NCBI RefSeq assembly: GCF_030812415.1
Contig: NZ_JAUSST010000003.1
Coordinates: 620,001-684,000 of the forward strand
DNA length: 64,000 nt
Direction of reading: 5' to 3'
Origin: Paenibacillus harenae
Lineage (GTDB): Bacteria > Bacillota > Bacilli > Paenibacillales > Paenibacillaceae
The notes beneath the pieces were generated by a model. It saw only the letters and a program-made list of their open reading frames with translations, made no database searches and had not been told where the DNA came from. Shown here piece after piece: positions 1 to 7,699 of this stretch. The first letter of the stretch is position 1. The number at the start of each line of letters is the position of its first letter. Both the position numbers and the translations under genes were made by a program.

Positions 1-1
1 C

Positions 2-820
2 GCGCTGAAGGCGCAGCTTCTAAATACGAGATACAGCAAATGGTTGATCGGCTATACCTACGATAATGAAGCGGGCTGGACTACCGATATCGTAAAAGAG
101 GTGCTGACCTATTCTGCGTCCTCTCCGGCGAAAAGCGCATTCATTGATTTTCTTGCGCAAAAATACAATGGCAGCCTAGCCTCGGTTAATCAGGTTCTGG
201 GCACGAACGCCGCCTCGTTCGAAGCTTTGAAGGATATCCCGGTCGATATCGCCAAAGTTCCCGCGGCTGACGTATCGGGATATATCAGGCTGGCGTCCGG
301 AACTTACCATTCCATGATCAGAGACATTATTAAAAAATACGATCCGAACCATCTGTTCCTAGGCACGTCCATCGTTCCTACTTGGCGAACCAGCCTGGAT
401 TGGGACCATGCGGCCATGAATTATGTAGACGTCTTCTCCGTTGACAGTTATTCAAGGGACGGAAGCTGGATTTCCAGATACGAAGGTTACGGAAAGCCCC
501 TCTTGAATCTGGAGCATTCTTTCGGTTCGTCCGAACGCGGACTTTCCTATATCAGCTTGGCTACGGTGACAACAAGCATAAGGGAAAGAGGATTGGCATA
601 CCAAGCTTTTGCGGAAAGCCAGGCTGCGCATCCATTGTTTGTCGGCTCGGGCTGGTATTCCTACTATGATCAGCCGGTAACCGGGCGTCCGGACGGAGAA
701 AGCTACAACGTGGGCCTAGTCAATCAACAGGATCAGCCGTATACGGAAATGGTCAACATCATGAGGACGACTCATGCCGGATTGGAAAATGTTCACCTTA
801 ACGGGCTAACCTATCCATAA
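2..820 (+). CDS. Glycoside hydrolase, GH50/GH42-like, 3' part
   Basis: The reading frame is open from the window edge, so the N-terminus lies upstream. The visible 272 residues resemble the catalytic end of clan GH-A (beta/alpha)8 barrel enzymes such as GH50 beta-agarases. IGYTYDNE near the start carries the Asn-Glu pair expected at the acid/base position, and NLEHSF carries a Glu in the position expected for the nucleophile. A paralogue lies at 39462-42281, with IGYFIDNE and ISEFGY at the matching places, and both share a YDPNHLFLG/YDSNHLLLG segment. Secretion cannot be judged because the 5' end is absent. The family is inferred from motifs and the substrate is unknown. A hairpin terminator follows. 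Confidence 0.7.
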   Translation, partial: ALKAQLLNTRYSKWLIGYTYDNEAGWTTDIVKEVLTYSASSPAKSAFIDFLAQKYNGSLASVNQVLGTNAASFEALKDIPVDIAKVPAADVSGYIRLASGTYHSMIRDIIKKYDPNHLFLGTSIVPTWRTSLDWDHAAMNYVDVFSVDSYSRDGSWISRYEGYGKPLLNLEHSFGSSERGLSYISLATVTTSIRERGLAYQAFAESQAAHPLFVGSGWYSYYDQPVTGRPDGESYNVGLVNQQDQPYTEMVNIMRTTHAGLENVHLNGLTYP

Positions 821-859
821 TCGATTCTATTTCAAAGCACACTTCAATATAAAATCAGT

Positions 860-896
860 TCAAAAGGCCATCCCGTTAGGAATGGCCGATTTTTTA
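860..896. terminator. Bidirectional intrinsic terminator
   Basis: The stem GGCCATCC/GGAATGGCC (866-887) has A-rich sequence on its left and six Ts on its right. It sits between the convergent 3' ends of the glycoside hydrolase (+) and the imine-reductase-like gene (-), so it could serve both. Confidence 0.7.
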
Positions 897-1826
897 TGGA
901 CGAATTTCGGAATTCTTGAAGATTTCAATGAGGCTGGTGAAGCTATTGCCTGCGTGACCGTACTCCATGCCGCGTCTGAAAACTTCCAGAACAGCGGTTG
1001 GCAAGGTGATGTCGATGCCGGCATCTTGGGTCGTATGAATTACGTGCTCGACGCTCGCCAATCCCATGGCAAGTCTGTCCACGTCGCCGGGATATTCGCC
1101 CGCGTTAATCCGTGGCGTGTAGAACTCGATGAACTTCGGCAGCGTCGACATTGTCTCTGAGGCGTATGGCAGAAACTGCTCAGCCGTAATGCCGTTCGCT
1201 TGGGCCACCGCAGAGGCATGAAGGTAGCTGAGCATGGATGTCCAGAACATGTCCATCCCAATCTGGTAGTACAGCGCTGCAAGTCCCGGGTCTTCGCCCC
1301 GATAATCGGTTCCTGTCAGCACTTCGAGCGTTTCCTTATGGGCCTCGAACAGCTCTTTCGGACCGCTGTAGTAAGTGGAGGACTCCGGTTTGCCGATGCC
1401 CGAAGGAGGGACCTGAACGCCGCCTGTGAGGTGCCCGGCTCCATGGTCGGCCAGCCACTTCGCCGCCTCGCGCGATTTCTTCGGAGTATCAGAACTCAGG
1501 TTGACGAGAACTTTGCCGGACAGGTGCTCCGATGCCGGTTCGAGAATAGCGTACATCGCATCGTAGTCCGTTAGGCTGAGGATGATTAGCTCGTTGACCG
1601 CCAACGCTTCGTGGATCGTGGACGCCTTGACGGCTCCTTTTGTTACGAGTTCGTCCGCTTTGCTTGAAGTCCTGTTCCACACGGTCACCTTATAGCCATG
1701 CTCTAGGAGAGCTGCCGCCATCGCCTGACCCATTGGACCAAGCCCGATGACCGTCACCGATTTGCTCTTCCGAGTTGTATTCTCGGTTCCAACAAAAATA
1801 TTCTCGCTTCGGTTGCTATTTTGCAT
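894..1826 (-). CDS. Imine-reductase-like NAD(P)-dependent oxidoreductase (paralogue 1)
   Basis: The protein has 310 residues. An N-terminal Rossmann fold (GLGPMGQAM, then VWNRTSSKAD, about residues 25-60) has the 6-phosphogluconate-dehydrogenase/beta-hydroxyacid-dehydrogenase layout, with the Asn-Arg-Thr typical of NADPH-using imine reductases. The all-helical C-terminal half (GEDPGLAALYYQ, then GITAEQFLPY) matches the imine reductase/reductive aminase dimerisation domain. The ATG at 1826 follows a GAGGAG ribosome site. The protein aligns end to end with the product of 52103-53044 and is a more distant relative of 51084-52043. Its promoter carries the same operator as those two genes. The physiological substrate is unknown; imine or enamine reduction is a family-level inference. 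Confidence 0.8.
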   Translation of the reverse strand: MQNSNRSENIFVGTENTTRKSKSVTVIGLGPMGQAMAAALLEHGYKVTVWNRTSSKADELVTKGAVKASTIHEALAVNELIILSLTDYDAMYAILEPASEHLSGKVLVNLSSDTPKKSREAAKWLADHGAGHLTGGVQVPPSGIGKPESSTYYSGPKELFEAHKETLEVLTGTDYRGEDPGLAALYYQIGMDMFWTSMLSYLHASAVAQANGITAEQFLPYASETMSTLPKFIEFYTPRINAGEYPGDVDRLAMGLASVEHVIHTTQDAGIDITLPTAVLEVFRRGMEYGHAGNSFTSLIEIFKNSEIRP

Positions 1827-1858
1827 GGATAAAACTCCTCTCGGATGGGATTAGACAA

Positions 1859-1890
1859 ATCATAAAGGATTACACTAGTGTCAATGTCAA
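1859..1890 (-). promoter_or_regulatory. MerR-type promoter with ACACTAGTGT operator
   Basis: Read on the minus strand, TTGACA (1885-1890) and TATGAT (1859-1864) are separated by 20 bp, longer than the optimum, as is typical of MerR-activated promoters. The spacer holds the perfect 10-bp palindrome ACACTAGTGT (1872-1881). The same palindrome with the same geometry occurs at 50980-51011, downstream of a merR gene. This suggests that MerR protein, or a homologue, controls both. Confidence 0.7.
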
Positions 1891-1896
1891 TACAAA

Positions 1897-1937
1897 ATAA
1901 AAAAGGCCCTGGAGCGATTCATCATGCTCCCGGCCTT
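1897..1937 (-). terminator. Terminator of the MFS transporter gene
   Basis: The hairpin AAGGCC...GGAG / CTCC..GGCCTT is followed on the minus strand by a T-rich run. It lies 70 bp beyond the stop codon of the MFS gene. Confidence 0.65.
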
Positions 1938-2008
1938 GAATGCGTTAGATCATTTTCTTTTTTCTGCTTAATATCGGATGAGTGTATTGAACTTATCGGC
2001 GGCTTGCG

Positions 2009-3403
2009 TTACTTCGCGCTTGCTTGGCTCGGTTCTTGAATCCCGAGTTTGCGCTTCGCCCCGAACTTTGCGAGGTAGAACGCAAGCACGCAGAGCTGCA
2101 AAACCGCAAGAACGAGATAAAGGTTGCTCAGAACGGCACTGCCGCTATGCTGGTGGAATGGATTCCACATGACGGCCGATTGCACATCCGAGACGATGCC
2201 GTAGATGCCCGAAGCCATGCCATGTGTAATGAAACCGCACATCGAGAATAAGCCCATGCCTACGCCGATTTGTTCCTTCGGAAGCGTCTGCGATACCGTG
2301 TTCGACATCGTGATCATCATCAACGACTGCCCTACGTTGCCGAGCACGAGGAATGACGCGATAAACCAAGCCGGCGCGGCGGTAAAAGTAGAGAGCAGCA
2401 CCATGCACGAAGAAATAAGGACGGATGCGATGCCGTACACGAAGGCATTCCCCTTCTTATCCGCCAGCTTCCCCCCTTTTCTTCCGAGCAGCGCGGAGGC
2501 TGCGGCTGCGGGAACCATGGCAAAGCCGATGAGATACGGAGGAAGCTCCTGCACGCGGGATAACAGGATTGGCGTAAGGAAATATAACGATACGCCGATT
2601 CCGTTCACGAAGACGGCAACGATCAACATCATCACGTACTTCCGGTTGCGGAACAGCTCGGGTCGGACGAACGGTTCATCGGTATTACGGATGCGCAAGA
2701 TGAATAGAACCCCGAATAGTAAACCGGCTATCAAGAATATCCAAGAGGCGTTCGTAAATCCGACTAGCGTTAGCCCGGCCGCGGCCCCGAGCAGAATGCC
2801 GCCGAGCCAATCGAACTTGACGCTGGCATTGGTCTCGCCGTCTCGCAAATAGTTACGGTAGAACGGGATCGTGAAGAGAAGCGCGAGCGGGAAACAGAAC
2901 AGCCATCTCCAATCGGCGAAGCTGGTGAGCAGGGAAGCCAGAACCGGGCCAAGCGCGCTGCCGAGCGCGAGACCGACAGCCGCCATGCCAAGCGCTGCGC
3001 CACGCCGATCAGCCTCGAAATACCGGATCGGAATAAGCAAGCAAATGGCTGGAATGGACGCCGCTCCGGCCGATTGAAGAATCCGGGCCGCGAGCGCCAT
3101 GCTGAATGTCTGCGAGAACAGACCGAGCAAAGAACCGGCCGCGAATAACAGAAGGCCGAATGTAATGATGTTCTTCAGCTTGAAGCGATCGGACAGCTTC
3201 CCGTAAGTGACGGTTCCGACCGCGTAAATCAGTGAATAAGCCGAAGACATCCAGCTGACCTCGGCAAGCGATAAATCGAACTCTACGCTTATCCCCGGCA
3301 ATACAATATTGAACATAAGCGCGCTCATGGAAGACAGCATTAACGTAACCAGCATGACCCGCAGCAGCTTCTCCCCCGCATTCGATGAAAGGGTAGTGTT
3401 CAT
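2009..3403 (-). CDS. MFS drug-efflux transporter, TetA(L/K)-like (DHA2 type)
   Basis: The protein has 464 residues and is almost wholly hydrophobic, with about 14 predicted membrane helices. Between the second and third helices is the MFS motif A (YGKLSDRFKLKN). A motif-C-like GSALGPVLASLL lies in the fifth helix region and is typical of drug:H+ antiporters. The overall layout resembles the 14-TM TetA(L)/QacA group. The ATG follows AAGGAGAATGATTC. The gene lies 70 bp downstream of a tetR-type gene on the same strand, with a large inverted repeat (3431-3452) in the gap, so it is probably repressed by that regulator and induced by the exported compound. The substrate is unknown. Confidence 0.82.
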   Translation of the reverse strand: MNTTLSSNAGEKLLRVMLVTLMLSSMSALMFNIVLPGISVEFDLSLAEVSWMSSAYSLIYAVGTVTYGKLSDRFKLKNIITFGLLLFAAGSLLGLFSQTFSMALAARILQSAGAASIPAICLLIPIRYFEADRRGAALGMAAVGLALGSALGPVLASLLTSFADWRWLFCFPLALLFTIPFYRNYLRDGETNASVKFDWLGGILLGAAAGLTLVGFTNASWIFLIAGLLFGVLFILRIRNTDEPFVRPELFRNRKYVMMLIVAVFVNGIGVSLYFLTPILLSRVQELPPYLIGFAMVPAAAASALLGRKGGKLADKKGNAFVYGIASVLISSCMVLLSTFTAAPAWFIASFLVLGNVGQSLMMITMSNTVSQTLPKEQIGVGMGLFSMCGFITHGMASGIYGIVSDVQSAVMWNPFHQHSGSAVLSNLYLVLAVLQLCVLAFYLAKFGAKRKLGIQEPSQASAK

Positions 3404-3430
3404 GAATCATTCTCCTTTTTAAATTCAAGT

Positions 3431-3452
3431 GTAAGTGTATGCATGTACTTAC
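3431..3452. promoter_or_regulatory. TetR operator before the efflux gene
   Basis: This is a 22-bp inverted repeat with arms GTAAGT and ACTTAC around a central ATGCAT. Only two symmetric positions per arm break the dyad. It lies between the tetR terminator and the MFS start codon. The minus strand reads AAGTAAGTACATGC across this region, which parallels CAGTCAGTACAGAC at the second TetR module (5947-5964). Confidence 0.65.
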
Positions 3453-3465
3453 TTGCATATGTTTC

Positions 3466-3493
3466 AAAAAAAACTAGGGTGTTAACGCCCTAG
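3466..3493 (-). terminator. Terminator overlapping the tetR-1 stop codon
   Basis: On the minus strand CTAGGG, an 8-nt loop, CCCTAG and then eight Ts. The TAG stop codon of the regulator is the end of the 3' arm, so the last codons of the gene form the terminator. The same arrangement is present at the second tetR gene. Confidence 0.75.
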
Positions 3494-4064
3494 CAAAGGT
3501 TCTAACGCTTTCTTCGATAAATTCATCCATGGCGACGAAAGAAGAGGACATCCGATCCTCGTTCAACTCACTGACAAACGCGCCAAGGTTCATCCACATG
3601 AAGGCTAACGCCTGCGCCTCCATATTGCAATCGGCCAATTTCCCTTTCTTACGCATCTCCGAGAAATATTGAATCAGAAGATCCCGCAGCTTCTGCGGGT
3701 GCATGCGTGCCGATACTTGAAACTCCTTGATGACCTGCTTCTCCTTCATCGCGATCTGAATGAGCCTCCGATTCCGGTTCATAAGCTCATGGTATTTCCG
3801 GCTGATGGTCAACAAATCTTCGTGAAGGCTCCCGACAAGCTTCTCGTCAAACAGCTTTTGCATTTCTTCCCCGTAATGATAACGGTGGAACGCCTTTTCC
3901 AGCAAATTAAGCTTGCTGCCGAAATGCCGGAACAACGTCACCTCATTTACACCGGCGCTTAAAGCAATCTCTTTCGTGGATACGCCATTATACCCGTATT
4001 CCGCGACCAAGTCGATCGCAGCCAACATCAACTTTTCCGCGGTGCTTGTTTTGCCGATTGAGAT
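3474..4064 (-). CDS. TetR/AcrR-family repressor (module 1)
   Basis: The N-terminal helix-turn-helix (about residues 10-55, STKEIALSAGVNEVTLFRHFGSK) is typical of TetR regulators, with an all-helical ligand domain behind it. The protein aligns closely with the product of 5342-5929, down to the identical C-terminus FARALTP. The start is odd. AGGAGG at 4071-4076 has no ATG, GTG or TTG downstream before the helix-turn-helix. Six bases after it comes ATC (4064), exactly where the paralogue has its ATG. The only conventional in-frame start is TTG at 4106, which lacks a ribosome site and lies in the operator. I therefore place the start at 4064. The likely targets are its own promoter and the MFS gene. 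Confidence 0.8.
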   Translation of the reverse strand: MSIGKTSTAEKLMLAAIDLVAEYGYNGVSTKEIALSAGVNEVTLFRHFGSKLNLLEKAFHRYHYGEEMQKLFDEKLVGSLHEDLLTISRKYHELMNRNRRLIQIAMKEKQVIKEFQVSARMHPQKLRDLLIQYFSEMRKKGKLADCNMEAQALAFMWMNLGAFVSELNEDRMSSSFVAMDEFIEESVRTFARALTP

Positions 4065-4104
4065 AGGAACCCTCCTTCCAGGGCCTGCATGCTCAAATGT
4101 ATGC

Positions 4105-4158
4105 AAGTGGTTACTTTCATTTTGATCCTATTGTAATGTAATCTTTTGGAAAGCGCAA
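4105..4158 (-). promoter_or_regulatory. tetR-1 promoter and operator
   Basis: On the minus strand TTGCGC (4153-4158), a 17-bp spacer and TACAAT (4130-4135) fit a sigma-A promoter. Just downstream, AAGTAACCACTT (4105-4116) would cover the transcription start. It shares the core AGTAACCACT with the site at 5295-5310, with the outer bases changed symmetrically. Confidence 0.6.
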
Positions 4159-4273
4159 GCCTATTTTTCCGTTCTACCCCTTACTCCTGTATTGACCATA
4201 GCCTATACTCCTAATATAATAATCCAACATGATGAGCCTTTACTTTCTCAAGGCAAGAGAAGGAGTGAGCAAT

Positions 4274-5212
4274 TTGAAACCTGAACTTTCAGCAGACCTT
4301 GAGAGGATACTAAAAAGCCTTGGGAAATCTGATTTAATAACTCTCCTAACAGAACAGATTTCGGGTAGCGATCTAAATACGCTTCTTTTGAAAGTGTTTA
4401 ATGAAAAGGTTAAGAAGTCTTCTCCGAATGACCTGCTTAAGAGATACGCAGAAAATCGGTTCGTTCATCCAGCCAAGGTAGAAACAATTCAGCTAAAACA
4501 ACTGGAAATAGATATTCTAAAAGCAGCTGCGAATCAGGGAGTTTCCCCACTCCAGTTGTCGCCTGTAGCCCCTTTGGGATGTACCTCAGTAGTAGGTACA
4601 GTAGATCAAAACAAGGTCATTTCCGCACTCCGGGGGACGGAAGTTGTTTCAGATGCGACGAATCTTATCGCGTTACATATCGCTGATCTGATTAAATACA
4701 ATAAATACTCCAGAGAGGATTACATCCGATTCTGTACTACCCATAGGCATGTACGAGCACAGTATTTTGGCGATACTCCAGGAATGCTCGCTCACTTTCA
4801 CTTATTTTGCATGGTAACATCCGGAGTTGACCAAGGATCATACGACTTTGAGAAAAAATCATTGTGGGAACATATAGAAGTTTACCGAACGATCTTCAAA
4901 ACACTCTTCAATTCTAATATCGAGGTTATTTTTAGTGAGCGAAGCGGATATAAAGACAGCGCTGGCTTGGTATCAAGAATCATTGGATATGGGAATTGTT
5001 TGGAACTAGATGATGTAGTTATTAGCGCAGGAGCTCCCCATAAGGAAAATCAGTACTATAAAGGTCTGCAATTCACTATAAAGACAGTTATCGAAGATAG
5101 GGAGTATTTCATTGGAGATGGAGGCTTTGTGGACTGGACACAAAAAATGCTTGGAACTAAGAAAGAGAGATTATTAATCAGTGCAATTGGATTGGATCGA
5201 CTTTTAGTTTGA
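4274..5212 (+). CDS. Orphan class II aminoacyl-tRNA-synthetase-like protein
   Basis: I chose TTG 4274 because AGAAGGAG lies 8 nt upstream, giving 312 residues; an ATG at 4229 is in frame but has no ribosome site. The N-terminal 100 residues are helical and unrecognised. The rest reads like a class II aaRS catalytic core: a motif-2-like HRHVRAQYFGDTPG, a GDGGFVDWT strand, and a motif-3-like ISAIGLDRLL at the C-terminus. No anticodon-binding domain is visible. HisZ and PoxA show that such free-standing cores can be regulatory or can modify other substrates. The gene sits alone between the two tetR modules. The function is unknown and the fold assignment is my inference. Confidence 0.5.
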   Translation: MKPELSADLERILKSLGKSDLITLLTEQISGSDLNTLLLKVFNEKVKKSSPNDLLKRYAENRFVHPAKVETIQLKQLEIDILKAAANQGVSPLQLSPVAPLGCTSVVGTVDQNKVISALRGTEVVSDATNLIALHIADLIKYNKYSREDYIRFCTTHRHVRAQYFGDTPGMLAHFHLFCMVTSGVDQGSYDFEKKSLWEHIEVYRTIFKTLFNSNIEVIFSERSGYKDSAGLVSRIIGYGNCLELDDVVISAGAPHKENQYYKGLQFTIKTVIEDREYFIGDGGFVDWTQKMLGTKKERLLISAIGLDRLLV

Positions 5213-5262
5213 TAGGGGGCGAATTCTTTTTCCTTGCTGACATCGCTATCCGTAAATATCCC

Positions 5263-5310
5263 TTGACAGGTGGTAGAGATTGGAATAAGATTATGTCAGT
5301 AACCACTGAC
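5263..5310 (+). promoter_or_regulatory. tetR-2 promoter and operator
   Basis: TTGACA (5263-5268), 17 bp and TAAGAT (5286-5291) form a near-consensus sigma-A promoter. GTCAGTAACCACTGAC (5295-5310) overlaps the expected start site and is a perfect six-base inverted repeat around AACC, consistent with autorepression. Confidence 0.75.
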
Positions 5311-5341
5311 AGACACTCTTGATGAGAAAGGAAACTCGTTA

Positions 5342-5929
5342 ATGGACGATAACATTTTGGGGAGCAGCGACAAACTGTTACTGGCTGCCATCGACCTCAT
5401 CTCGGAAAGAGGTTACAATGGCGTCACTACGCAAGAGATCGCAGCGGCGGCCGGTCTAAGCGAGAAAACTCTGTTTCGCCACTTCGGAACCAAACAGCAG
5501 CTCTTAGAATCCGCTCTCGACCGGTATCACTATGCGGAAGAAATGCGCAAGCTTTTTAGGGAGAGTCTGGTGTGGGAGCTGGAGGAAGACCTGTTCACTG
5601 TCTGCAAGACGTACCATGGGATTATGAACCGCAATCGAAAGTTGATCCAGATTAGCATGAAGGACGAAATCCAATTGCCCGGGTTCAAAGAAAGGTTACA
5701 ACAGCATCCGCTGCAATTACTTGATATTCTGACGAGTTACTTCGTCGAGATGGGCGATAAAGGCAAGATGATTCGGACGAATCCGGAGATGCAAGCATTT
5801 GCGTTTATGATGACTCATTTCGGCGCCTTCATTAATGACCTGGGAACCGGCAAGAACTATCCGAACATTGAGCTTGAACCCTTTATGCGAGAGAGCGTAA
5901 AGATCTTTGCTAGGGCTTTAACACCCTAG
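5342..5929 (+). CDS. TetR/AcrR-family repressor (module 2)
   Basis: The protein has 195 residues, with ATG preceded by AAAGGAAACTCGTTA. A TetR-type helix-turn-helix occupies about residues 10-55 (TTQEIAAAAGLSEKTLFRHFGTK). The helical ligand domain matches that of module 1 throughout: both contain RYHYAEEM/RYHYGEEM, an MNRNRKLIQI/MNRNRRLIQI segment and FARALTP at the end. It probably represses itself through the site at 5295-5310 and the FAD oxidoreductase gene through 5947-5964. The ligand-domain differences suggest a different inducer from module 1. Confidence 0.85.
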   Translation: MDDNILGSSDKLLLAAIDLISERGYNGVTTQEIAAAAGLSEKTLFRHFGTKQQLLESALDRYHYAEEMRKLFRESLVWELEEDLFTVCKTYHGIMNRNRKLIQISMKDEIQLPGFKERLQQHPLQLLDILTSYFVEMGDKGKMIRTNPEMQAFAFMMTHFGAFINDLGTGKNYPNIELEPFMRESVKIFARALTP

Positions 5930-5936
5930 TTTTTTT
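5910..5936 (+). terminator. Terminator overlapping the tetR-2 stop codon
   Basis: CTAGGG, an 8-nt loop, CCCTAG and seven Ts; the stop codon TAG (5927-5929) closes the 3' arm. It is the counterpart of 3466-3493. Confidence 0.75.
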
Positions 5937-5946
5937 GTAATCACCA

Positions 5947-5964
5947 TGTCAGTCAGTACAGACA
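5947..5964. promoter_or_regulatory. TetR operator before the FAD oxidoreductase gene
   Basis: TGTCAGTCAGTACAGACA is an imperfect dyad located between the tetR-2 terminator and the downstream ribosome site. It corresponds in position to the repeat at 3431-3452 in module 1. Confidence 0.55.
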
Positions 5965-5995
5965 GTCATAATGATCCAAATGGAGGATGATTGAG

Positions 5996-7264
5996 ATGAC
6001 ATTGAAAAATAACGTTTATGATGCCGCAGTGATCGGTGGAGGACTTACGGGACTAACTGCCGCTGTTTATCTGGCAAAAGCGGGAAAATCGGTTATTGTT
6101 CTCGAAAAAGAAAAACAACTGGGAGGACTTGCCCAAACGACAAAGGTAAACGAAGCGCTGTTCAACTTGGGTCCCCGCGCCATGTATGAAGGGGGAGCGG
6201 CACTTCGCATTCTGAGCGAACTCGATTGCCTGCCAAAGGGAGGTTACGCATCAAAGAGCGGCATGGTTGGGATTTTGCAGGGTGAAATCGTTGCGGTTCC
6301 GGCTGATTTATCCCCCGAAGAAAATATGGAGTGGAGTGAACTTATAGGTGGACTCAGGCGGGTCGAAACGGAATCGATTCGATCGCTGAGCCTTCATGAT
6401 TGGTCGGAGAACAACATTCGTCACCAACGTGTCCGTCTCTTGTTTCACGCCATGTGCAGACAATGGTCCTATTGCGATGACATGAACGTATTAAGTGCCG
6501 GCTTTGTGATCGAACAGGGTCAGCTTGCAGCGAAGGGCGTCCGATACGTGGAGGGAGGCTGGCAAACCGTTGTAGACGACCTGCGTCTTGCAGCTGTCAA
6601 AGCTGGCGCCACCATCGCCATCGGATGTAAGGCGGAGCGCATTAAATTAAGAGATGGACGTGTTCATGCCTTATTGCTTGCCGATGGTGCGGAAATCGAA
6701 GTTTCTACTATCATCGCAGCAGCAGGTGGTCCGGATGAGGTAGATCGGCTTTTGCAAGGAACAGTACAGATATCGATCGGAAAATGGAAGAAGGAAGCGC
6801 GTCCTCTATATGCCTCATGTTTGGACGTAGCGCTTAGGCATATGCCCTATCCCGAGCGTGTTTTTGCACTCGGGCTTGACGAGCCTTTCTATTTCTCCAA
6901 GCATTCAGGTTCCGTTAAATTGAGTGACAACGGTGCGCACGTGCTTCATGTGATGAAGTATAACGATAACGTTAGCGCCCAGGATGCAAAGACGGATGAG
7001 AAGAAGTTAATCCTTCTTCTTGATCTTCTAGAGCCCGGTTGGGAAAAGGAAGTTGTCGCCATACGGTTTTCGCCTAACGTCCTAGTCGCACATGATTCAC
7101 GTACCATTCACAACAATGGAGCTGGCCCTGCGCCAGACCCTGCCGTCCAGGAGGTTCCCGGTTTGTTCGTCGCGGGTGACTGGGTCGGTTCGGAAGGTCG
7201 GCTTGCCGACGCGGGGATGGCTAGCGCCAAGTTAGCTGCCGAGAAGGTGCTGGACATTGTATAA
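5996..7264 (+). CDS. FAD-dependent oxidoreductase, phytoene desaturase/amine oxidase superfamily
   Basis: The N-terminus has the dinucleotide-binding fold GGGLTGLTAAVYLAKAG, followed by the acidic residue that binds ribose (VLEKE) and GGLAQT, typical of the flavin amine oxidase/phytoene desaturase/protoporphyrinogen oxidase superfamily. The C-terminus has the second FAD motif (GLFVAGDWVGSEGRLADAGMASAKLAAE). I use ATG 5996 because GGAGG is 9 nt upstream; ATG 5987 touches the ribosome site. The length of 422 residues is usual. It lies 66 bp after the tetR-2 stop codon with an operator between, so it is probably the target of that repressor. No carotenoid or haem genes are nearby and the substrate is unknown. 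Confidence 0.8.
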   Translation: MTLKNNVYDAAVIGGGLTGLTAAVYLAKAGKSVIVLEKEKQLGGLAQTTKVNEALFNLGPRAMYEGGAALRILSELDCLPKGGYASKSGMVGILQGEIVAVPADLSPEENMEWSELIGGLRRVETESIRSLSLHDWSENNIRHQRVRLLFHAMCRQWSYCDDMNVLSAGFVIEQGQLAAKGVRYVEGGWQTVVDDLRLAAVKAGATIAIGCKAERIKLRDGRVHALLLADGAEIEVSTIIAAAGGPDEVDRLLQGTVQISIGKWKKEARPLYASCLDVALRHMPYPERVFALGLDEPFYFSKHSGSVKLSDNGAHVLHVMKYNDNVSAQDAKTDEKKLILLLDLLEPGWEKEVVAIRFSPNVLVAHDSRTIHNNGAGPAPDPAVQEVPGLFVAGDWVGSEGRLADAGMASAKLAAEKVLDIV

Positions 7265-7274
7265 TCCTGCTTTT

Positions 7275-7683
7275 ATGATCAAATCGAAAGGCGAGAGCTT
7301 GCTTATTTCTTGGCCGTAATCAACGCCGTCGTAATCGAAATATCCTTTTTGTTTGTGAAAATGACGTTGGATTACGCGAGCCCGTTCGATACCATGACGT
7401 ACCGTTTTGCCGCTGCGTTTGCCATCCTTTTCATTCCGATCATGCTTGGCTTAGTCAAGCTGAAGTACCGTGGCAAGCCGCTTTATAAATTGCTATTGCT
7501 TTCAACCATGTATCCGCTTGGGTTCTTTGCATTGCAAGCGTTCGGACCTTGGTCCTCGGAGAAGAAATAACCTGGTACCATCTTTGCGGTTCGGTCATGA
7601 TAATCGCCGGGGTGGTTGTAACGAATCTATTCGTACGTAAGAAAGCCTCACAAAAAATAGGTTCAAGGGCGTGCGCTGACTAA
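7275..7683 (+). pseudogene. EamA/DMT-family permease, broken
   Basis: Pieces of a drug/metabolite transporter are present in different frames. The N-terminal helices (AVINAVVIEISFLFVKMTL) are in frame from about 7300, while the only nearby ATG (7275) is in another frame. After LQAFG at about 7540 the frame shifts into the usual EamA C-terminus, LVLGEEITWYHL then MIIAGVVVTNLF, ending at 7683. About half of the roughly 300-residue family length is missing, consistent with an internal deletion plus frameshifts. Confidence 0.75.
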
Positions 7684-7699
7684 GGTGAATCCACTTTGC

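Noticed and set aside
882-1574. Plus-strand open frames opposite the imine-reductase-like gene
   Set aside because: They have no ribosome sites and no recognisable protein features, and they are explained as shadows of the minus-strand gene.
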